A stretch of 64,000 bases of DNA from Paenibacillus senegalensis JC66 (GTDB lineage: Bacteria > Bacillota > Bacilli > Paenibacillales > NBRC-103111). Shown in pieces: positions 52,335-61,769 of this stretch (position 1 is its first letter; the number at the start of each line of letters is the position of its first letter). The stretch spans positions 255,919 through 319,918 of the forward strand of contig NZ_HE610961.1 of NCBI RefSeq assembly GCF_000285515.1, written 5' to 3'. The position numbers and the translations under genes were made by a program. The notes under the pieces were generated by a model. It saw only the letters and a list, made by a program, of their open reading frames with translations, was not told the origin of the DNA and did no database searches.

Positions 52335-54173
52335 TCAATTAGCTGCTGCCAAAGGCTTGTTCATTCGCGGCCGTTTTTTGTTCGTTATCATAAGCAATTG
52401 CTCGCGAATTTTCCTGTCCTCCCATTGCTCATAATCGCGAAGAAGCTCACGGATGGCTTCCAGATTCTGTACATCGGCCTTGCCGACATAGATTTTCGGA
52501 TAAATCTGCTGCTCGTGCATCTCATCGGTATGCAGCAGCTCTTCGTACAACTTTTCCCCGGGACGGATGCCGCTGTACTGGATACCAATATCTTCGACCT
52601 CGAAGCCGGACAAGCGAATCAGATTCTCGGCAAGATGCACGATCTTAACTGGCTCTCCCATATCAAGCACGAAGATTTCACCGCCTCCGGCAAGTGCCGC
52701 TGCCTGCAGAACAAGCCGGCTTGCTTCGGGGATCGTCATGAAATACCTTATCATGTCCGGATGAGTAACCGTGACCGGTCCTCCTTTACGGATCTGTTCC
52801 TGGAAGAGAGGAATAACACTTCCGCGGCTGCCAAGTACATTGCCGAACCTTACGGCAACGAAGCGAGTCAGGCTAATGCGATCCATATCCTGAATCAGCA
52901 TCTCGGCTACCCGCTTGGAAGCCCCCATAACACTTGTCGGATTGACGGCCTTATCCGTCGAGATCATAACGAAGATTTCTACCCCAGCGAGATGTGCCGC
53001 CTCTGCCGCATTGCGCGTTCCAATGATGTTGTTGCGGATCGCTTCCCCCGGATTCTTCTCCATTAAAGGAACATGTTTGTGAGCTGCAGCATGGAAGACT
53101 GCCTTCGGCCTATAGGTCTTCATAATGTCAATCATCCGATCACGGTTCTGTACATCCGCAATTTCGGTCTCCACTCGCACCTGCTTGCCGACAGTTTGCA
53201 GCAACTCTCTTTCGATCGTATAAATACTATTCTCCCCATGGCCTAGAAGGACGACTCGGTCTGGAGCAAACGCGATCAATTGCCGACAAATCTCCGATCC
53301 GATAGATCCCCCTGCACCGGTGACCAGCACTGTGCTGCCTGTTATGTATTGTTCGATCGATTGCGTGTCCAGTTCAACCGGATCTCTGCCTAACAAATCT
53401 TCAATCTGAACTTCGCGCATTTCTTGGACGGAGACCGTGCCGCGAATCAGATCCTCGAACATCGGAACGATTCTCACTTTAGCTTTCGTTTGACTACAAA
53501 TCCGGACAATTTCGTTCAATTCCTTCCTCTTCAAAGAAGGAATCGCAATTACGATATTAGTTATGTTCAATGTATTAACGGTTTCCACGATTTTGTCTCT
53601 GCCGCCAACTACTGGCAGCCCGAACATTTCCAAATGGCGCTTCGCCGGATCGTCATCAATATAGGCTACCGGCTGCATGGCCACATCGGGATTCAGCTTG
53701 AGCTGACGGGCAACCAGCGTTCCTGCTGAGCCAGCTCCTATAATCAACGTCCGATTATCGCTGCTCTCAGGCTTCTCCACCTTGCGGTAGCCATCCCGAT
53801 ACATTCTCCATGAGAAACGGCTTCCCCCGATCAGCAGCAAGTGCAGCATCCAGGTAATAAGCATTATCCGGTAATAGTGCGGTCCATAAAGTACCATTTG
53901 AAGCAGAAAAGTGATGCCAACCGATAAACTAATCGATTTGAAAATCGAAATCAGTTCTCCAATGCTGGCATAACGCCATTCGCGCTGGTAAAGCTTATAT
54001 TTATAAGCCAGTAAATGGTGACTCACCAGCAGGGTAAGCGAGCTGATCATCAGGCTTGGGGTAAACATGCTTTGCCAGGAGCCCAAAAGAAGAAAATTAC
54101 TAAAATAAACTGATGTCAGCACAATCACGGAATCAATCCCGATTAATAGAGCCAACCTTTTCAAGTAACTCAA
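52335..54173 (-). CDS. UDP-sugar 4,6-dehydratase of the CapD/PglF/EpsC family
   Basis: A 612-residue membrane enzyme. Four N-terminal membrane segments (about 8-115) are followed by a CoA-binding-like Rossmann domain (IIGAGSAGTLVARQL, about 148-162) and the SDR catalytic domain with VLVTGAGGSIGSEICRQL (about 286-303). The latter carries MISTDKAVNPTSVMGASKRVAE, where a Met replaces the usual Tyr of YxxxK as in this family. It makes UDP-4-keto-6-deoxy-GlcNAc, the first step to bacillosamine. The TTG start has GGGAGG 8 bases before it. Confidence 0.9.
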   Translation of the reverse strand: MSYLKRLALLIGIDSVIVLTSVYFSNFLLLGSWQSMFTPSLMISSLTLLVSHHLLAYKYKLYQREWRYASIGELISIFKSISLSVGITFLLQMVLYGPHYYRIMLITWMLHLLLIGGSRFSWRMYRDGYRKVEKPESSDNRTLIIGAGSAGTLVARQLKLNPDVAMQPVAYIDDDPAKRHLEMFGLPVVGGRDKIVETVNTLNITNIVIAIPSLKRKELNEIVRICSQTKAKVRIVPMFEDLIRGTVSVQEMREVQIEDLLGRDPVELDTQSIEQYITGSTVLVTGAGGSIGSEICRQLIAFAPDRVVLLGHGENSIYTIERELLQTVGKQVRVETEIADVQNRDRMIDIMKTYRPKAVFHAAAHKHVPLMEKNPGEAIRNNIIGTRNAAEAAHLAGVEIFVMISTDKAVNPTSVMGASKRVAEMLIQDMDRISLTRFVAVRFGNVLGSRGSVIPLFQEQIRKGGPVTVTHPDMIRYFMTIPEASRLVLQAAALAGGGEIFVLDMGEPVKIVHLAENLIRLSGFEVEDIGIQYSGIRPGEKLYEELLHTDEMHEQQIYPKIYVGKADVQNLEAIRELLRDYEQWEDRKIREQLLMITNKKRPRMNKPLAAAN

Positions 54174-54331
54174 TGTTTGCGCCTCCCAAATTGCTATTCA
54201 ATGAGATACTATTGTCTGGGAGCAACCATTTGAAGCAACAATAACTCTATAGATGTAAATTCTGAATGTTGTCTCCTGCAGCAAATCGGGATCATACTCT
54301 CCCTAGAAGCATCATCGAACCATTCCTCAAA

Positions 54332-54371
54332 CCTTCCTCGTTCACGATAATCCAGTGCAAGACGAGGAAGG
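54332..54371 (-). promoter_or_regulatory. Leader-type hairpin upstream of the dehydratase gene
   Basis: CCTTCCTCGT and ACGAGGAAGG form a perfect 10-bp stem with a 20-base loop. The 5' arm lies inside a 12-codon frame and the stop lies in the loop. No T run follows, so it is not a simple terminator. It may be a translational or antitermination control element. Confidence 0.45.
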
Positions 54372-54380
54372 GATTCTCAT
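54342..54380 (-). CDS. Possible 12-residue leader peptide
   Basis: A frame encoding MRIPSSSCTGLS. A perfect AAGGAGG lies 8 bases before the ATG. It follows the 42-residue small gene by about 30 bases and precedes the dehydratase by 170. Ribosomes on it would cover the 5' arm of the hairpin. Confidence 0.35.
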   Translation of the reverse strand: MRIPSSSCTGLS

Positions 54381-54409
54381 TAACCTTCCCTCCTTCAACC
54401 AAAGTTAAA

Positions 54410-54538
54410 TTATTTTTTCATCCTACGGATCGCACGACCTTTACGTTTGATATACCACTGCTTGTCCTCATCGTAATACAATTGGATACCTAACCACTCT
54501 AACGGTGTCCAGAACTTCTTCATAGGAATCAGCGGCAT
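54410..54538 (-). CDS. Small basic protein, 42 residues, unknown
   Basis: A short gene starting MPLIPMKKFWTPLEWLGIQL, followed by an acidic DED and a very basic end (KRKGRAIRRMKK). GGAGG lies 8 bases before the ATG and overlaps the end of the 37-residue gene before it. Amphipathic and cationic; no family recognised. It lies in the glycan cluster between galU and the dehydratase. Confidence 0.6.
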   Translation of the reverse strand: MPLIPMKKFWTPLEWLGIQLYYDEDKQWYIKRKGRAIRRMKK

Positions 54539-54539
54539 C

Positions 54540-54653
54540 TTAATAACCTCCGTGACTAGCGAGCAGGGATGAACGGCCTACACCTAATCCCGCTATCATC
54601 TGAGTCGATGCCAGAGAAAATGAAAACCAGACGAGATTACCAATAATGGGCAT
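54540..54653 (-). CDS. Small hydrophobic protein, 37 residues, unknown
   Basis: Starts MPIIGNLVWFSFSLASTQMI and ends with a Gly/Ser-rich tail (HGGY). GAGGTGG lies 7 bases before this ATG. A longer 66-residue version from ATG 54740 is open but has a weaker site. One membrane-spanning or interface segment is likely. The stop and the next start are one base apart, so the two small genes should be translated together. Function unknown. Confidence 0.5.
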   Translation of the reverse strand: MPIIGNLVWFSFSLASTQMIAGLGVGRSSLLASHGGY

Positions 54654-54815
54654 TAAAAAACCACCTCTAATTTGCCTAGTGACAAACAAAAGAAGTTGGT
54701 CGGTTGCACTACTAGCTCCGTCCATTCCAAGTGCCCACATAAAGAATGGATTTCATCGCTCCCATATTAGAATTATTTATCAAATTTCTGGCTGATGTTT
54801 CCAGCTTTATATATT

Positions 54816-54843
54816 ATTATACCTAAAAATTAATAGTTGTCGT
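54816..54843 (-). promoter_or_regulatory. Candidate promoter of the small-gene pair
   Basis: Minus-strand TATAAT (54816-54821), 16-base spacer, and ACGACA (54838-54843). The -10 is perfect, the -35 partial. It could also drive the dehydratase and the following bacillosamine genes. Confidence 0.45.
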
Positions 54844-54990
54844 GTCGAAATTTGTAATTTTCCCAAAAAAATATCTGAACTTTGAAGCTTATGACAGAAA
54901 ACTCCTCTGGATTGGAAAGGTTCGATAGCCCTATTTACCCATTCCCTTGTAAAGGGCTCAATCCATCAAAAGACTAACTATCGTAAATAT

Positions 54991-55028
54991 AAAAAGCTAC
55001 CCCGTCCCATAGGATCAGAATAGCTTTT
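54991..55028 (-). terminator. Terminator of the galU transcript
   Basis: AAAAGCTA pairs with TAGCTTTTT across an inner GC-containing loop on the minus strand, 20 bases past the galU stop. This separates the rhamnose/galU unit from the small genes and bacillosamine module. Confidence 0.7.
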
Positions 55029-55048
55029 CAATCTATCTTTGGATGATC

Positions 55049-55954
55049 TCAGACCACTTCTTTTCCAGATCTATTCGTAGTGGCTTCATGCTCATTCAAA
55101 AGCTCTCTCATATAATCAAGAACGGCTTGTTTCATTTCCTCTTTAGCCAGTGCAAACTCCAGGGTTGTTTTTATGAACCCGAGCTTTTCGCCCACATCAT
55201 AGCGCCGCCCTTCAAACTCATACGCCAGGATGGTTTCCTCATCATTCAACTTGGAAATTGCATCCGTTAACTGCACTTCGCCCCCCACTCCAACCTCCTG
55301 TTTATCCAGAAACTCAAAGATTTTAGGTGTAAGAATATAGCGACCCATAATCGCCAAGTTGGACGGCGCAACAGCCGGCTCCGGTTTCTCAACCAAATGC
55401 TTGGCCCGATACAACCGGTCAGCTATCCTGCTGGCATCTACTATGCCATACCTATGTACCTCTTCTTCAGGAACTTGCTGCACGCCTACAATCGAAGCCT
55501 GATGGTGATCAAACATCTCTATCATCTGCTTCAAGCAGGGAACCTTGGCTTGAACGATATCGTCGCCCAACAGCACCGCAAATGGCTCCTCGCCAATAAA
55601 CTTGCGTGCACACCATATGGCATGGCCCAGTCCGCGCGGCTCTTTTTGCCGAATGTAGTGAATGTCCGCCATCCCGGACGATTTCTGGACTTCCGACAAA
55701 AGCTCCATCTTTCCTTTTTCAAGCAGCGTATGCTCCAGTTCAAAAGAGCTGTCGAAATGATCTTCGATAGCTCTTTTGCTCTTGCCCGATACGATAATAA
55801 TGTCTTCTATTCCCGAAGCGACCGCTTCTTCCACAATATATTGAATGGTGGGCTTGTCCACGATTGGAAGCATCTCTTTGGGCATCGCTTTGGTCGCCGG
55901 TAAAAACCTCGTCCCCAGCCCCCCGGCTGGAATTATGGCTTTGCGGATTTTCAT
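55049..55954 (-). CDS. galU: UTP-glucose-1-phosphate uridylyltransferase
   Basis: A 301-residue nucleotidyltransferase. [74 protein letters not shown] and [20 protein letters not shown] are diagnostic. It makes UDP-glucose for Ugd and other donors. It is followed by a terminator and preceded by the sugar-transferase gene with 33 bases between. Confidence 0.95.
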   Translation of the reverse strand: MKIRKAIIPAGGLGTRFLPATKAMPKEMLPIVDKPTIQYIVEEAVASGIEDIIIVSGKSKRAIEDHFDSSFELEHTLLEKGKMELLSEVQKSSGMADIHYIRQKEPRGLGHAIWCARKFIGEEPFAVLLGDDIVQAKVPCLKQMIEMFDHHQASIVGVQQVPEEEVHRYGIVDASRIADRLYRAKHLVEKPEPAVAPSNLAIMGRYILTPKIFEFLDKQEVGVGGEVQLTDAISKLNDEETILAYEFEGRRYDVGEKLGFIKTTLEFALAKEEMKQAVLDYMRELLNEHEATTNRSGKEVV

Positions 55955-55987
55955 AAATATCCTCCTTGGCGTTAAGCCAATACTTTG

Positions 55988-57390
55988 TTAATATGCATTC
56001 TTATTAATGAACCCATTCCAAATCGTCTTGTATATAATCTTGATATCAAACAGAAAAGTCCAGTTCTCAATGTAGAAAATATCATGGCGAATTCGGTCCT
56101 CAATCGAAGTATCCCCTCGCAACCCGTTACTCTGCGCCCAGCCGGTAATGCCTGGACGGATTTGATGTTTAATCATATATTTCGGAATTTCTTCCTTGAA
56201 CTGTTCGACAAAATAAGGACGCTCCGGACGCGGGCCGACTACACTCATATGCCCAAGCAGCACATTGAAAAACTGCGGCAGCTCATCCAGGCTTGTTCGC
56301 CGCAAAAACGAACCAAAAGCGGTTCGCCGGGGATCATTTTCTACGGTCCACTGCGTATCGGACAAGTCTTCCTTCATCACCTTCATCGTACGGAATTTAT
56401 ACATTGGGAAAGTTCTGCGATTCAGACCAACCCGCTCCTGCTTGAAAATAATCGGTCCGGGTGAAGTGAGCTTAATACCGGCAGCGATAAACACCATTAA
56501 CGGCAAAGTGACAATTATAGCGGCAAGTGAAAACACAAGGTCAAATGCACGCTTGGCGATCCGATTATTCAATGAATCCAGCGGAATATCTCTCACACTA
56601 ATAAGCGGCATGCCAGCGAAATTGTCAAAATTCGGACGAGCCGGCAAGTAATCGTAGAAATCCGGTATGATCATGGTACGTACACCGGCTTTTTCACAAA
56701 TGGAAATGATCTGCCCATATTTGCTGTGTGCCGCCAGCGGCAGTGCAATTACCACCTCGTCAACGACCGTCTCCTGCAGAACCATTTCAAGCTCGCCCGT
56801 CTTCCCTAAGATTGGTTTGGGACAGTGATCTTCATGCATTTCCTGAAAATCGTCAAGAAAGCCGACCACTTCAAAGCCGAGCTCGGGATGTTTGTCCAAA
56901 TTGGACATGAAGCGTTTCCCCAGACTTCCGGCGCCAACAATCAGAACAAACTGTTTATTATAGCCCTTCTCCCGCAGACGCTTGAGAGCATTTTTGACTA
57001 TGTAACGATAAATGCCCAGGAAAGTGATGCTAGTGGCTAAATAAACCGCAAGAAATTCGCGGGAAATATCGACTTGTCGAAACACGAACAATACACTGAG
57101 GAGAATAAGCAGGCTGACGACTTGGGTTTGAACAATCTTATACGCTTCAAAGGCAAACCTTTTCTTCCTCTTGGGAGAATAGAAGCCGAAGAAAAAGCCC
57201 AATACAAGAGCAATTCCACCGTAAACCAGGCTCCACACCCAATAAGACTGCATGGAGAGATAACCGCCGGGTACATCCATCCACCCCGACCGAAACTTGA
57301 TCCACCAGGCCACCAAAAAGCCGCTTGAAGAACCGCAAAGTCGCTCAAGGCATAGATTTGCGTCAATATATTCTGATTTTTACGTATCAA
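55988..57390 (-). pseudogene. Initiating sugar transferase (WcaJ/WbaP-like) with an N-terminal frameshift
   Basis: The intact reading from TTG 57390 (GAGGTG 7 bases before) begins MIRKNQNILTQIYALSDFAV and goes out of frame at a T5 tract (plus A5, 57315-57319). The remaining 442 codons in the next frame carry the family membrane helices, the Rossmann-like middle part (FVLIVGAGSLGKRFMSNL) and the C-terminal transferase with FKQERVGLNRRTFPMYKFRTM and SVVGPRPERPYF. With one more T the junction reads AAFLVAWWIKFR, giving 467 residues. As it stands, only the first 25 codons are out of frame; the 442-codon frame could still be expressed from an internal TTG but lacks the first membrane helix. Confidence 0.75.
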
Positions 57391-57396
57391 CGAAAA

Positions 57397-58263
57397 TCAC
57401 CTCAACCTCTTCAAACCGTTCGAAACGATAGCAAGCGTTAGTTTCACACTTATTCCACTGTATACCAACATATTCATGGGAGCGGAATACTTTTTCTGAT
57501 AATGCTTGCGGTGAAACAAATACATGGCTCGATGGAACTCGTATACGATCTTCCAGGGCTTGCGACGGCTGCTGGCGCCTTTATAGTGGGTTATCTTAAC
57601 TTCGGGGTAGTAATAAATCTCCCAGCCTGCCTGCTTGATCCGATAGCACCAGTCAATATCTTCCCCGTACATGAAAAACTCCTCATCCAGCAGGCCTACC
57701 TGGTCAATGGCTTCCCGTCTCACCATCATAAAGGCGCCTACCAAGCAATCCACCGGATAAGTTTCGTCAGGGCTTAAATACCCTAACTGGTATTGGTTGA
57801 ACCTTGGATTGTCAGGAAACAGCTTGGAAAAACCAAACGCATAGTAGAAAGAGGCTGAAGGCGTAGGGAACCCCCTCCGGCATGCCTTGTCAAGCGAGCC
57901 ATCCGGCAGCACCAGCTTGCCTCCGCCAGCACCAACCTCCGGATGCTGATCCATGAATAAAATCATCTTCTGCAAAGCGTCCTTCTCCAGAACCGTATCC
58001 GAATTCAGCAGCAGTATATACCGCCCCTCGGAAATACGGATTCCTTGATTGTTGGCACGGGAGAAACCGACATTTTCCTTGTTGGCGATTACGCGCACTT
58101 GCGGATAAATGGCAGGCATCTCTTCTACCAGACCATCCGTGGAAGCATTATCTACTAAAATAATCTCATAGGAATAGGAAAGCTCTGAATCATATACCGA
58201 TTGGATCGCATCCAAAGTCAGCTGCTTCGTATTATAATTAAGGATGATGATACTTAAGTCCAT
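57397..58263 (-). CDS. Glycosyltransferase family 2 (rhamnosyltransferase-like)
   Basis: A 288-residue GT-A enzyme. LSIIILNYNTKQLTLDAI, ILVDNASTDG, ENVGFSRANNQGI, YILLLNSDTVLE (DxD) and LVGAFMMVRREAIDQVGLLDEEFFMYGEDIDWCYR are the WbbL-type rhamnosyltransferase motifs. A hydrophobic stretch ends the protein. Between rfbD and the initiating transferase, so a dTDP-rhamnose donor is likely. Confidence 0.88.
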   Translation of the reverse strand: MDLSIIILNYNTKQLTLDAIQSVYDSELSYSYEIILVDNASTDGLVEEMPAIYPQVRVIANKENVGFSRANNQGIRISEGRYILLLNSDTVLEKDALQKMILFMDQHPEVGAGGGKLVLPDGSLDKACRRGFPTPSASFYYAFGFSKLFPDNPRFNQYQLGYLSPDETYPVDCLVGAFMMVRREAIDQVGLLDEEFFMYGEDIDWCYRIKQAGWEIYYYPEVKITHYKGASSRRKPWKIVYEFHRAMYLFHRKHYQKKYSAPMNMLVYSGISVKLTLAIVSNGLKRLR

Positions 58264-58308
58264 TTAGCATTCACCATTTCCAGTATACCACGAAACTGGA
58301 AATCTCGC

Positions 58309-59256
58309 TTACTGGAACCATTTGTATATTTCCGCATAATTTCTTTTTCTTTTTTGCTGAATGATCTTTCTCTTGCGGCACAGCTCAGACCATTCTTTAA
58401 AGATACGTTTCCATGCCAACAATACTTTAGGTTCTTTGAGCAGCATATACACAATGCCTGCCAGATCAAAGGAAAGAATAAACGGACTATGAAGCCAAAA
58501 GTAGCGGCCTGAATCGTTTTTGATCATCATTTTTATGCGATTGATATAAGAAAACTGGCGAATCATCAAGGGCTGCTGGCTTCTGGAGCTTTCCTTCCAG
58601 CCCCGTTCATGCAGAGCTGGAGCTGAGGGCACGAAATAGGCGTCCCAGCCCATGAGTCGGGCACGCCAGGCCACATCAACATCCTCCTTGTAGGCAAAAA
58701 AGGATTCATCAAAAAATTCGCCCTCAACACTTATCTCATCTACCATTGTCTTGCGGTAAAGGGCTGCCGCGCCGGAAACACCAAATACTTCCTCAGCCTT
58801 CACCCAATCCCGGGCTGCTTGTCCTCTCCCCTGATCGAAAGCTCTTCTATCCTTGTTAATCGTTAATCCCGTCGTATCAATTTGTTCAGGTGCCTGTTTC
58901 AATACCAGTTTTCCTGTCAGACTGCCTGCCCGCTCATTGTTCTCAGCAAAATCAATAAGCTCGGCAACATAATCAGGGTGCAGGGATACATCTGGGTTTA
59001 GTACAAGACAATAATCGCAATGACTGCGCCGAATAGCTTGATTGTGGGCGGGTGCGAATCCTATGTTTTGCGCATTCGCAATGATCTCCAGCTGGTCTTG
59101 ATAAGGACGCAGTCTGGAGATCGTATCGTCTTTTGATGCGTTATCGACTATTATAATCTGGCTTATCGGGTAAGTCTGCTTCAGAATCCCATCCAAGCAT
59201 GCTTCAATATCCTCAGCACTATTATAAGTTACAACATGCACACTAACAGTTTTCAT
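58309..59256 (-). CDS. Glycosyltransferase family 2
   Basis: A 315-residue GT2 protein. VHVVTYNSAEDIEACLDGIL, VDNASKDDT, NIGFAPAHNQAI, CLVLNPDVSLHPDYV and ESFFAYKEDVDVAWRARLMGWDAYFVPSAPALHERGW are all present. The C-terminal 40 residues are basic, with a membrane-proximal hydrophobic patch (FILSFDLAGIVYMLL). It starts within the rfbD stop (ATGA), so it is coupled to rhamnose synthesis. Confidence 0.88.
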   Translation of the reverse strand: MKTVSVHVVTYNSAEDIEACLDGILKQTYPISQIIIVDNASKDDTISRLRPYQDQLEIIANAQNIGFAPAHNQAIRRSHCDYCLVLNPDVSLHPDYVAELIDFAENNERAGSLTGKLVLKQAPEQIDTTGLTINKDRRAFDQGRGQAARDWVKAEEVFGVSGAAALYRKTMVDEISVEGEFFDESFFAYKEDVDVAWRARLMGWDAYFVPSAPALHERGWKESSRSQQPLMIRQFSYINRIKMMIKNDSGRYFWLHSPFILSFDLAGIVYMLLKEPKVLLAWKRIFKEWSELCRKRKIIQQKRKRNYAEIYKWFQ

Positions 59257-60110
59257 GATTGGCCGTCCTCTAATCGTTTAAGGAAGTCCTTCAACGCTTC
59301 CCGCCAAGGCCTCAGCTCTGTGAAGCCATTGGTACGAATAGCAAGGGAGTCGAGAAGGGAGAAGCCCGGTCTTGGAGCCGGGCGTGGAAAGTCTTTGGTC
59401 GCACACGGATTCACCTCCACCTCCAACCCGCTCTCTTCAAAAATCGCCTTGGCAAATTCATACCAAGAGCATTGACCTTGATTGGAAGCATGATAGAGCC
59501 CATATTTCTCCGTAGCTGTCAATTCCAACAGAAATCTGCTTAAATCTAAAGTATAAGTGGGCGAGCCCACCTGATCGTCAACAACCTTCAAGGCGCTTTT
59601 TTCTTTTCCGAGCTTGAGCATCGTCTTTACGAAATTCGAACCGTAGATACCGTAAACCCAGGAGGTGCGAACGATATAAAAACGGGATGAGAGACTCTGC
59701 ACAAGCACCTCGCCCGCTCTTTTCGACTGGCCGTACACGCTTTGCGGATTGGTGTTGTCATATTCCCGGTAAGGCACAGAAGACGTCCCGTCAAACACAT
59801 AGTCCGTGCTTATATAGCAAAAGCGAGAGCCAGCCCTTTCGGCGGCCACAACCACATTCCTGGTACCGTCTGCATTAACCCGGTAAGCTCCTTCAATATC
59901 GGATTCAGCTTGATCCACTGCCGTATAAGAAGCGGAGTGGATGACTACATCCGGACGAAGAGAGGACACCACGTGACTGCACTGATCAGCATCGGTAATG
60001 TCCAGTTTGTCGCGGCCAAAGGCGTAAATCTCATGGTGAGAATCCTGCCCAAACACTTGAACCAGATCCTTCCCTAACTGCCCGTTCGCACCCGTAATCA
60101 GCACTTTCAA
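59253..60110 (-). CDS. rfbD: dTDP-4-dehydrorhamnose reductase
   Basis: A 285-residue SDR enzyme, last step of dTDP-L-rhamnose. VLITGANGQLGKDLVQVF, SASYTAVDQAESD, YISTDYVFDG, VYGQSKRAGEVLV (Tyr-x3-Lys), and RTSWVYGIYGSNFVKTML are clear RmlD motifs. It is 21 bases from rfbB and overlaps the GT2 start. Confidence 0.95.
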   Translation of the reverse strand: MKVLITGANGQLGKDLVQVFGQDSHHEIYAFGRDKLDITDADQCSHVVSSLRPDVVIHSASYTAVDQAESDIEGAYRVNADGTRNVVVAAERAGSRFCYISTDYVFDGTSSVPYREYDNTNPQSVYGQSKRAGEVLVQSLSSRFYIVRTSWVYGIYGSNFVKTMLKLGKEKSALKVVDDQVGSPTYTLDLSRFLLELTATEKYGLYHASNQGQCSWYEFAKAIFEESGLEVEVNPCATKDFPRPAPRPGFSLLDSLAIRTNGFTELRPWREALKDFLKRLEDGQS

Positions 60111-60131
60111 GCTATCACCTTCTTCCTATCG

Positions 60132-61136
60132 TCATGAGCCATACTGCTGCCTATAATAATCCCGGTATTCACCGGAAATAATCCGCTGCCACCATGCTTC
60201 ATTGTCCAAATACCACTGGATCGTCTTTTTCAATCCCGTCTCCAACGTATACCGCGGCTGCCAGCTTAGTTCTCGAGTAATTTTGGAGGCATCGATACCG
60301 TAACGCCGGTCATGACCGGGGCGATCCTTAACATGTTCAATAAGGGACTCCGGTTTATGGAGCTCTTTCAAGATCATCCTGACTAGCTCCAAATTTGTCC
60401 GTTCATTGTTCCCGCCTATATTGTACACTTCTCCGGCTTTACCATTGTGAAGTACCAGATCGATGGCACTGCAGTGATCCTCCACATGCAGCCAATCGCG
60501 AATCTGCAAGCCATCGCCGTAAACAGGCAGAGATTGATCATTCAGAGCTCTTGTAATCATTAGAGGAATCAGCTTCTCCGGAAAATGGTACGGGCCATAA
60601 TTGTTCGAGCAGCGCGTAATGTTCACGTTGAGTCCATATGTCTCATGGTAGGCTCTGACCAGCAGATCTCCTCCCGCTTTACTTGCGGAGTAAGGACTAT
60701 TGGGAGTAAGAGGAGTCGTTTCCGTAAACAAACCCGTAGGGCCTAACGTACCATAGACTTCATCCGTTGAAATTTGCACATATTTGCTGACGTTATGTTT
60801 TTTAGCCGCTTCCAGGAGCACTTGAGTTCCCAAAACATTGGTTTGCACAAAAATATCCGGGGCGGAAATACTCCGATCGACATGGGATTCCGCAGCAAAG
60901 TTGAGCACCGCATCTATTCCCTGCTGAAAGATCTCATCCACCAGCTGCGCATCCGTTATGGATCCTTTAATAAACCTGAAGCCCGTATGCTGTTCCACCG
61001 CCTTCAGATTCTCAAGATTGCCGGCATACGTCAATGCATCCAGCACAACAATTTCATAATCGGGATATTTCTTCAACATATAATGCACGAAGTTGCTGCC
61101 TATAAAACCCGCTCCGCCTGTAACAAGAAGCTTCAT
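60132..61136 (-). CDS. rfbB: dTDP-glucose 4,6-dehydratase
   Basis: A 334-residue SDR enzyme. VTGGAGFIGSNFVHYML, LDALTYAGNLENL, FAAESHVDRSI, VQISTDEVYGTLG (catalytic Asp-Glu), PYSASKAGGDLLVRAYHETYGLNVNITRCSNNYGPYHFPEKLIPLMI are diagnostic. Converts dTDP-glucose to the 4-keto-6-deoxy sugar. Confidence 0.96.
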   Translation of the reverse strand: MKLLVTGGAGFIGSNFVHYMLKKYPDYEIVVLDALTYAGNLENLKAVEQHTGFRFIKGSITDAQLVDEIFQQGIDAVLNFAAESHVDRSISAPDIFVQTNVLGTQVLLEAAKKHNVSKYVQISTDEVYGTLGPTGLFTETTPLTPNSPYSASKAGGDLLVRAYHETYGLNVNITRCSNNYGPYHFPEKLIPLMITRALNDQSLPVYGDGLQIRDWLHVEDHCSAIDLVLHNGKAGEVYNIGGNNERTNLELVRMILKELHKPESLIEHVKDRPGHDRRYGIDASKITRELSWQPRYTLETGLKKTIQWYLDNEAWWQRIISGEYRDYYRQQYGS

Positions 61137-61212
61137 GATTTCCCTCCCAGATAAAAAAACCTATTGCTTTGTTTTGCTCGAATTCTATATTGTAATTATA
61201 TCTGTGTTACAG

Positions 61213-61758
61213 TCAAAAGTTGTTATCCGCTTCGGATAGAACTGGATGGTTTTGATCTTTTTCCGATAAAATCGGCTTAAAAACCGGCCAATCAATGTTC
61301 AATGCCGGATCGTCCCAAGCTATGCCGCGGTCATGCTCTGGTGAATAATATTCATCGACTTTATATAAAACCTCAGTATGGGGAGCTAGTGTGCAAAACC
61401 CGTGAGCAAAACCTTTAGGGATAAGCAATTGGCGTTTATTAGTTGAACTGAGGATGACTCCTACCCATTGTCCAAAGGTAGGGGACTGTCTGCGAATATC
61501 CACCACAACATCATAAATAACTCCGGCCAGCACACGAATCAGCTTGGTCTGGGCTTTGGGGTTTAATTGAAAATGCAGGCCACGAAGAACTCCCGCATCC
61601 ACGGATAAAGAATGGTTATCTTGGACAAACTGATGATGAATACCTAAATCAGCCATTGTTTTGGCATTATAACTTTCCACAAAGAAGCCGCGGCTGTCTT
61701 CATGGGCAGTGGGCTGAAGTAAATAGACCCCCTCCAGCTTGGTAGGGAACTTTTGCAT
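61213..61758 (-). CDS. rfbC: dTDP-4-dehydrorhamnose 3,5-epimerase
   Basis: A 181-residue cupin-fold epimerase. GVYLLQPTAHEDSRGFFVESYN, VQDNHSLSVDAGVLRGLHFQL with the active-site His, KLIRVLAGVIYDVVVDIRRQSPTFG, and IPKGFAHGFCTLAPHTEVLYKVDEYYSPEHDRGIAWDDP are the RmlC signature. The ATG at 61758 follows GAGGTG; an in-frame GTG three codons earlier overlaps the site. Confidence 0.95.
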   Translation of the reverse strand: MQKFPTKLEGVYLLQPTAHEDSRGFFVESYNAKTMADLGIHHQFVQDNHSLSVDAGVLRGLHFQLNPKAQTKLIRVLAGVIYDVVVDIRRQSPTFGQWVGVILSSTNKRQLLIPKGFAHGFCTLAPHTEVLYKVDEYYSPEHDRGIAWDDPALNIDWPVFKPILSEKDQNHPVLSEADNNF

Positions 61759-61769
61759 TGAACACACCT

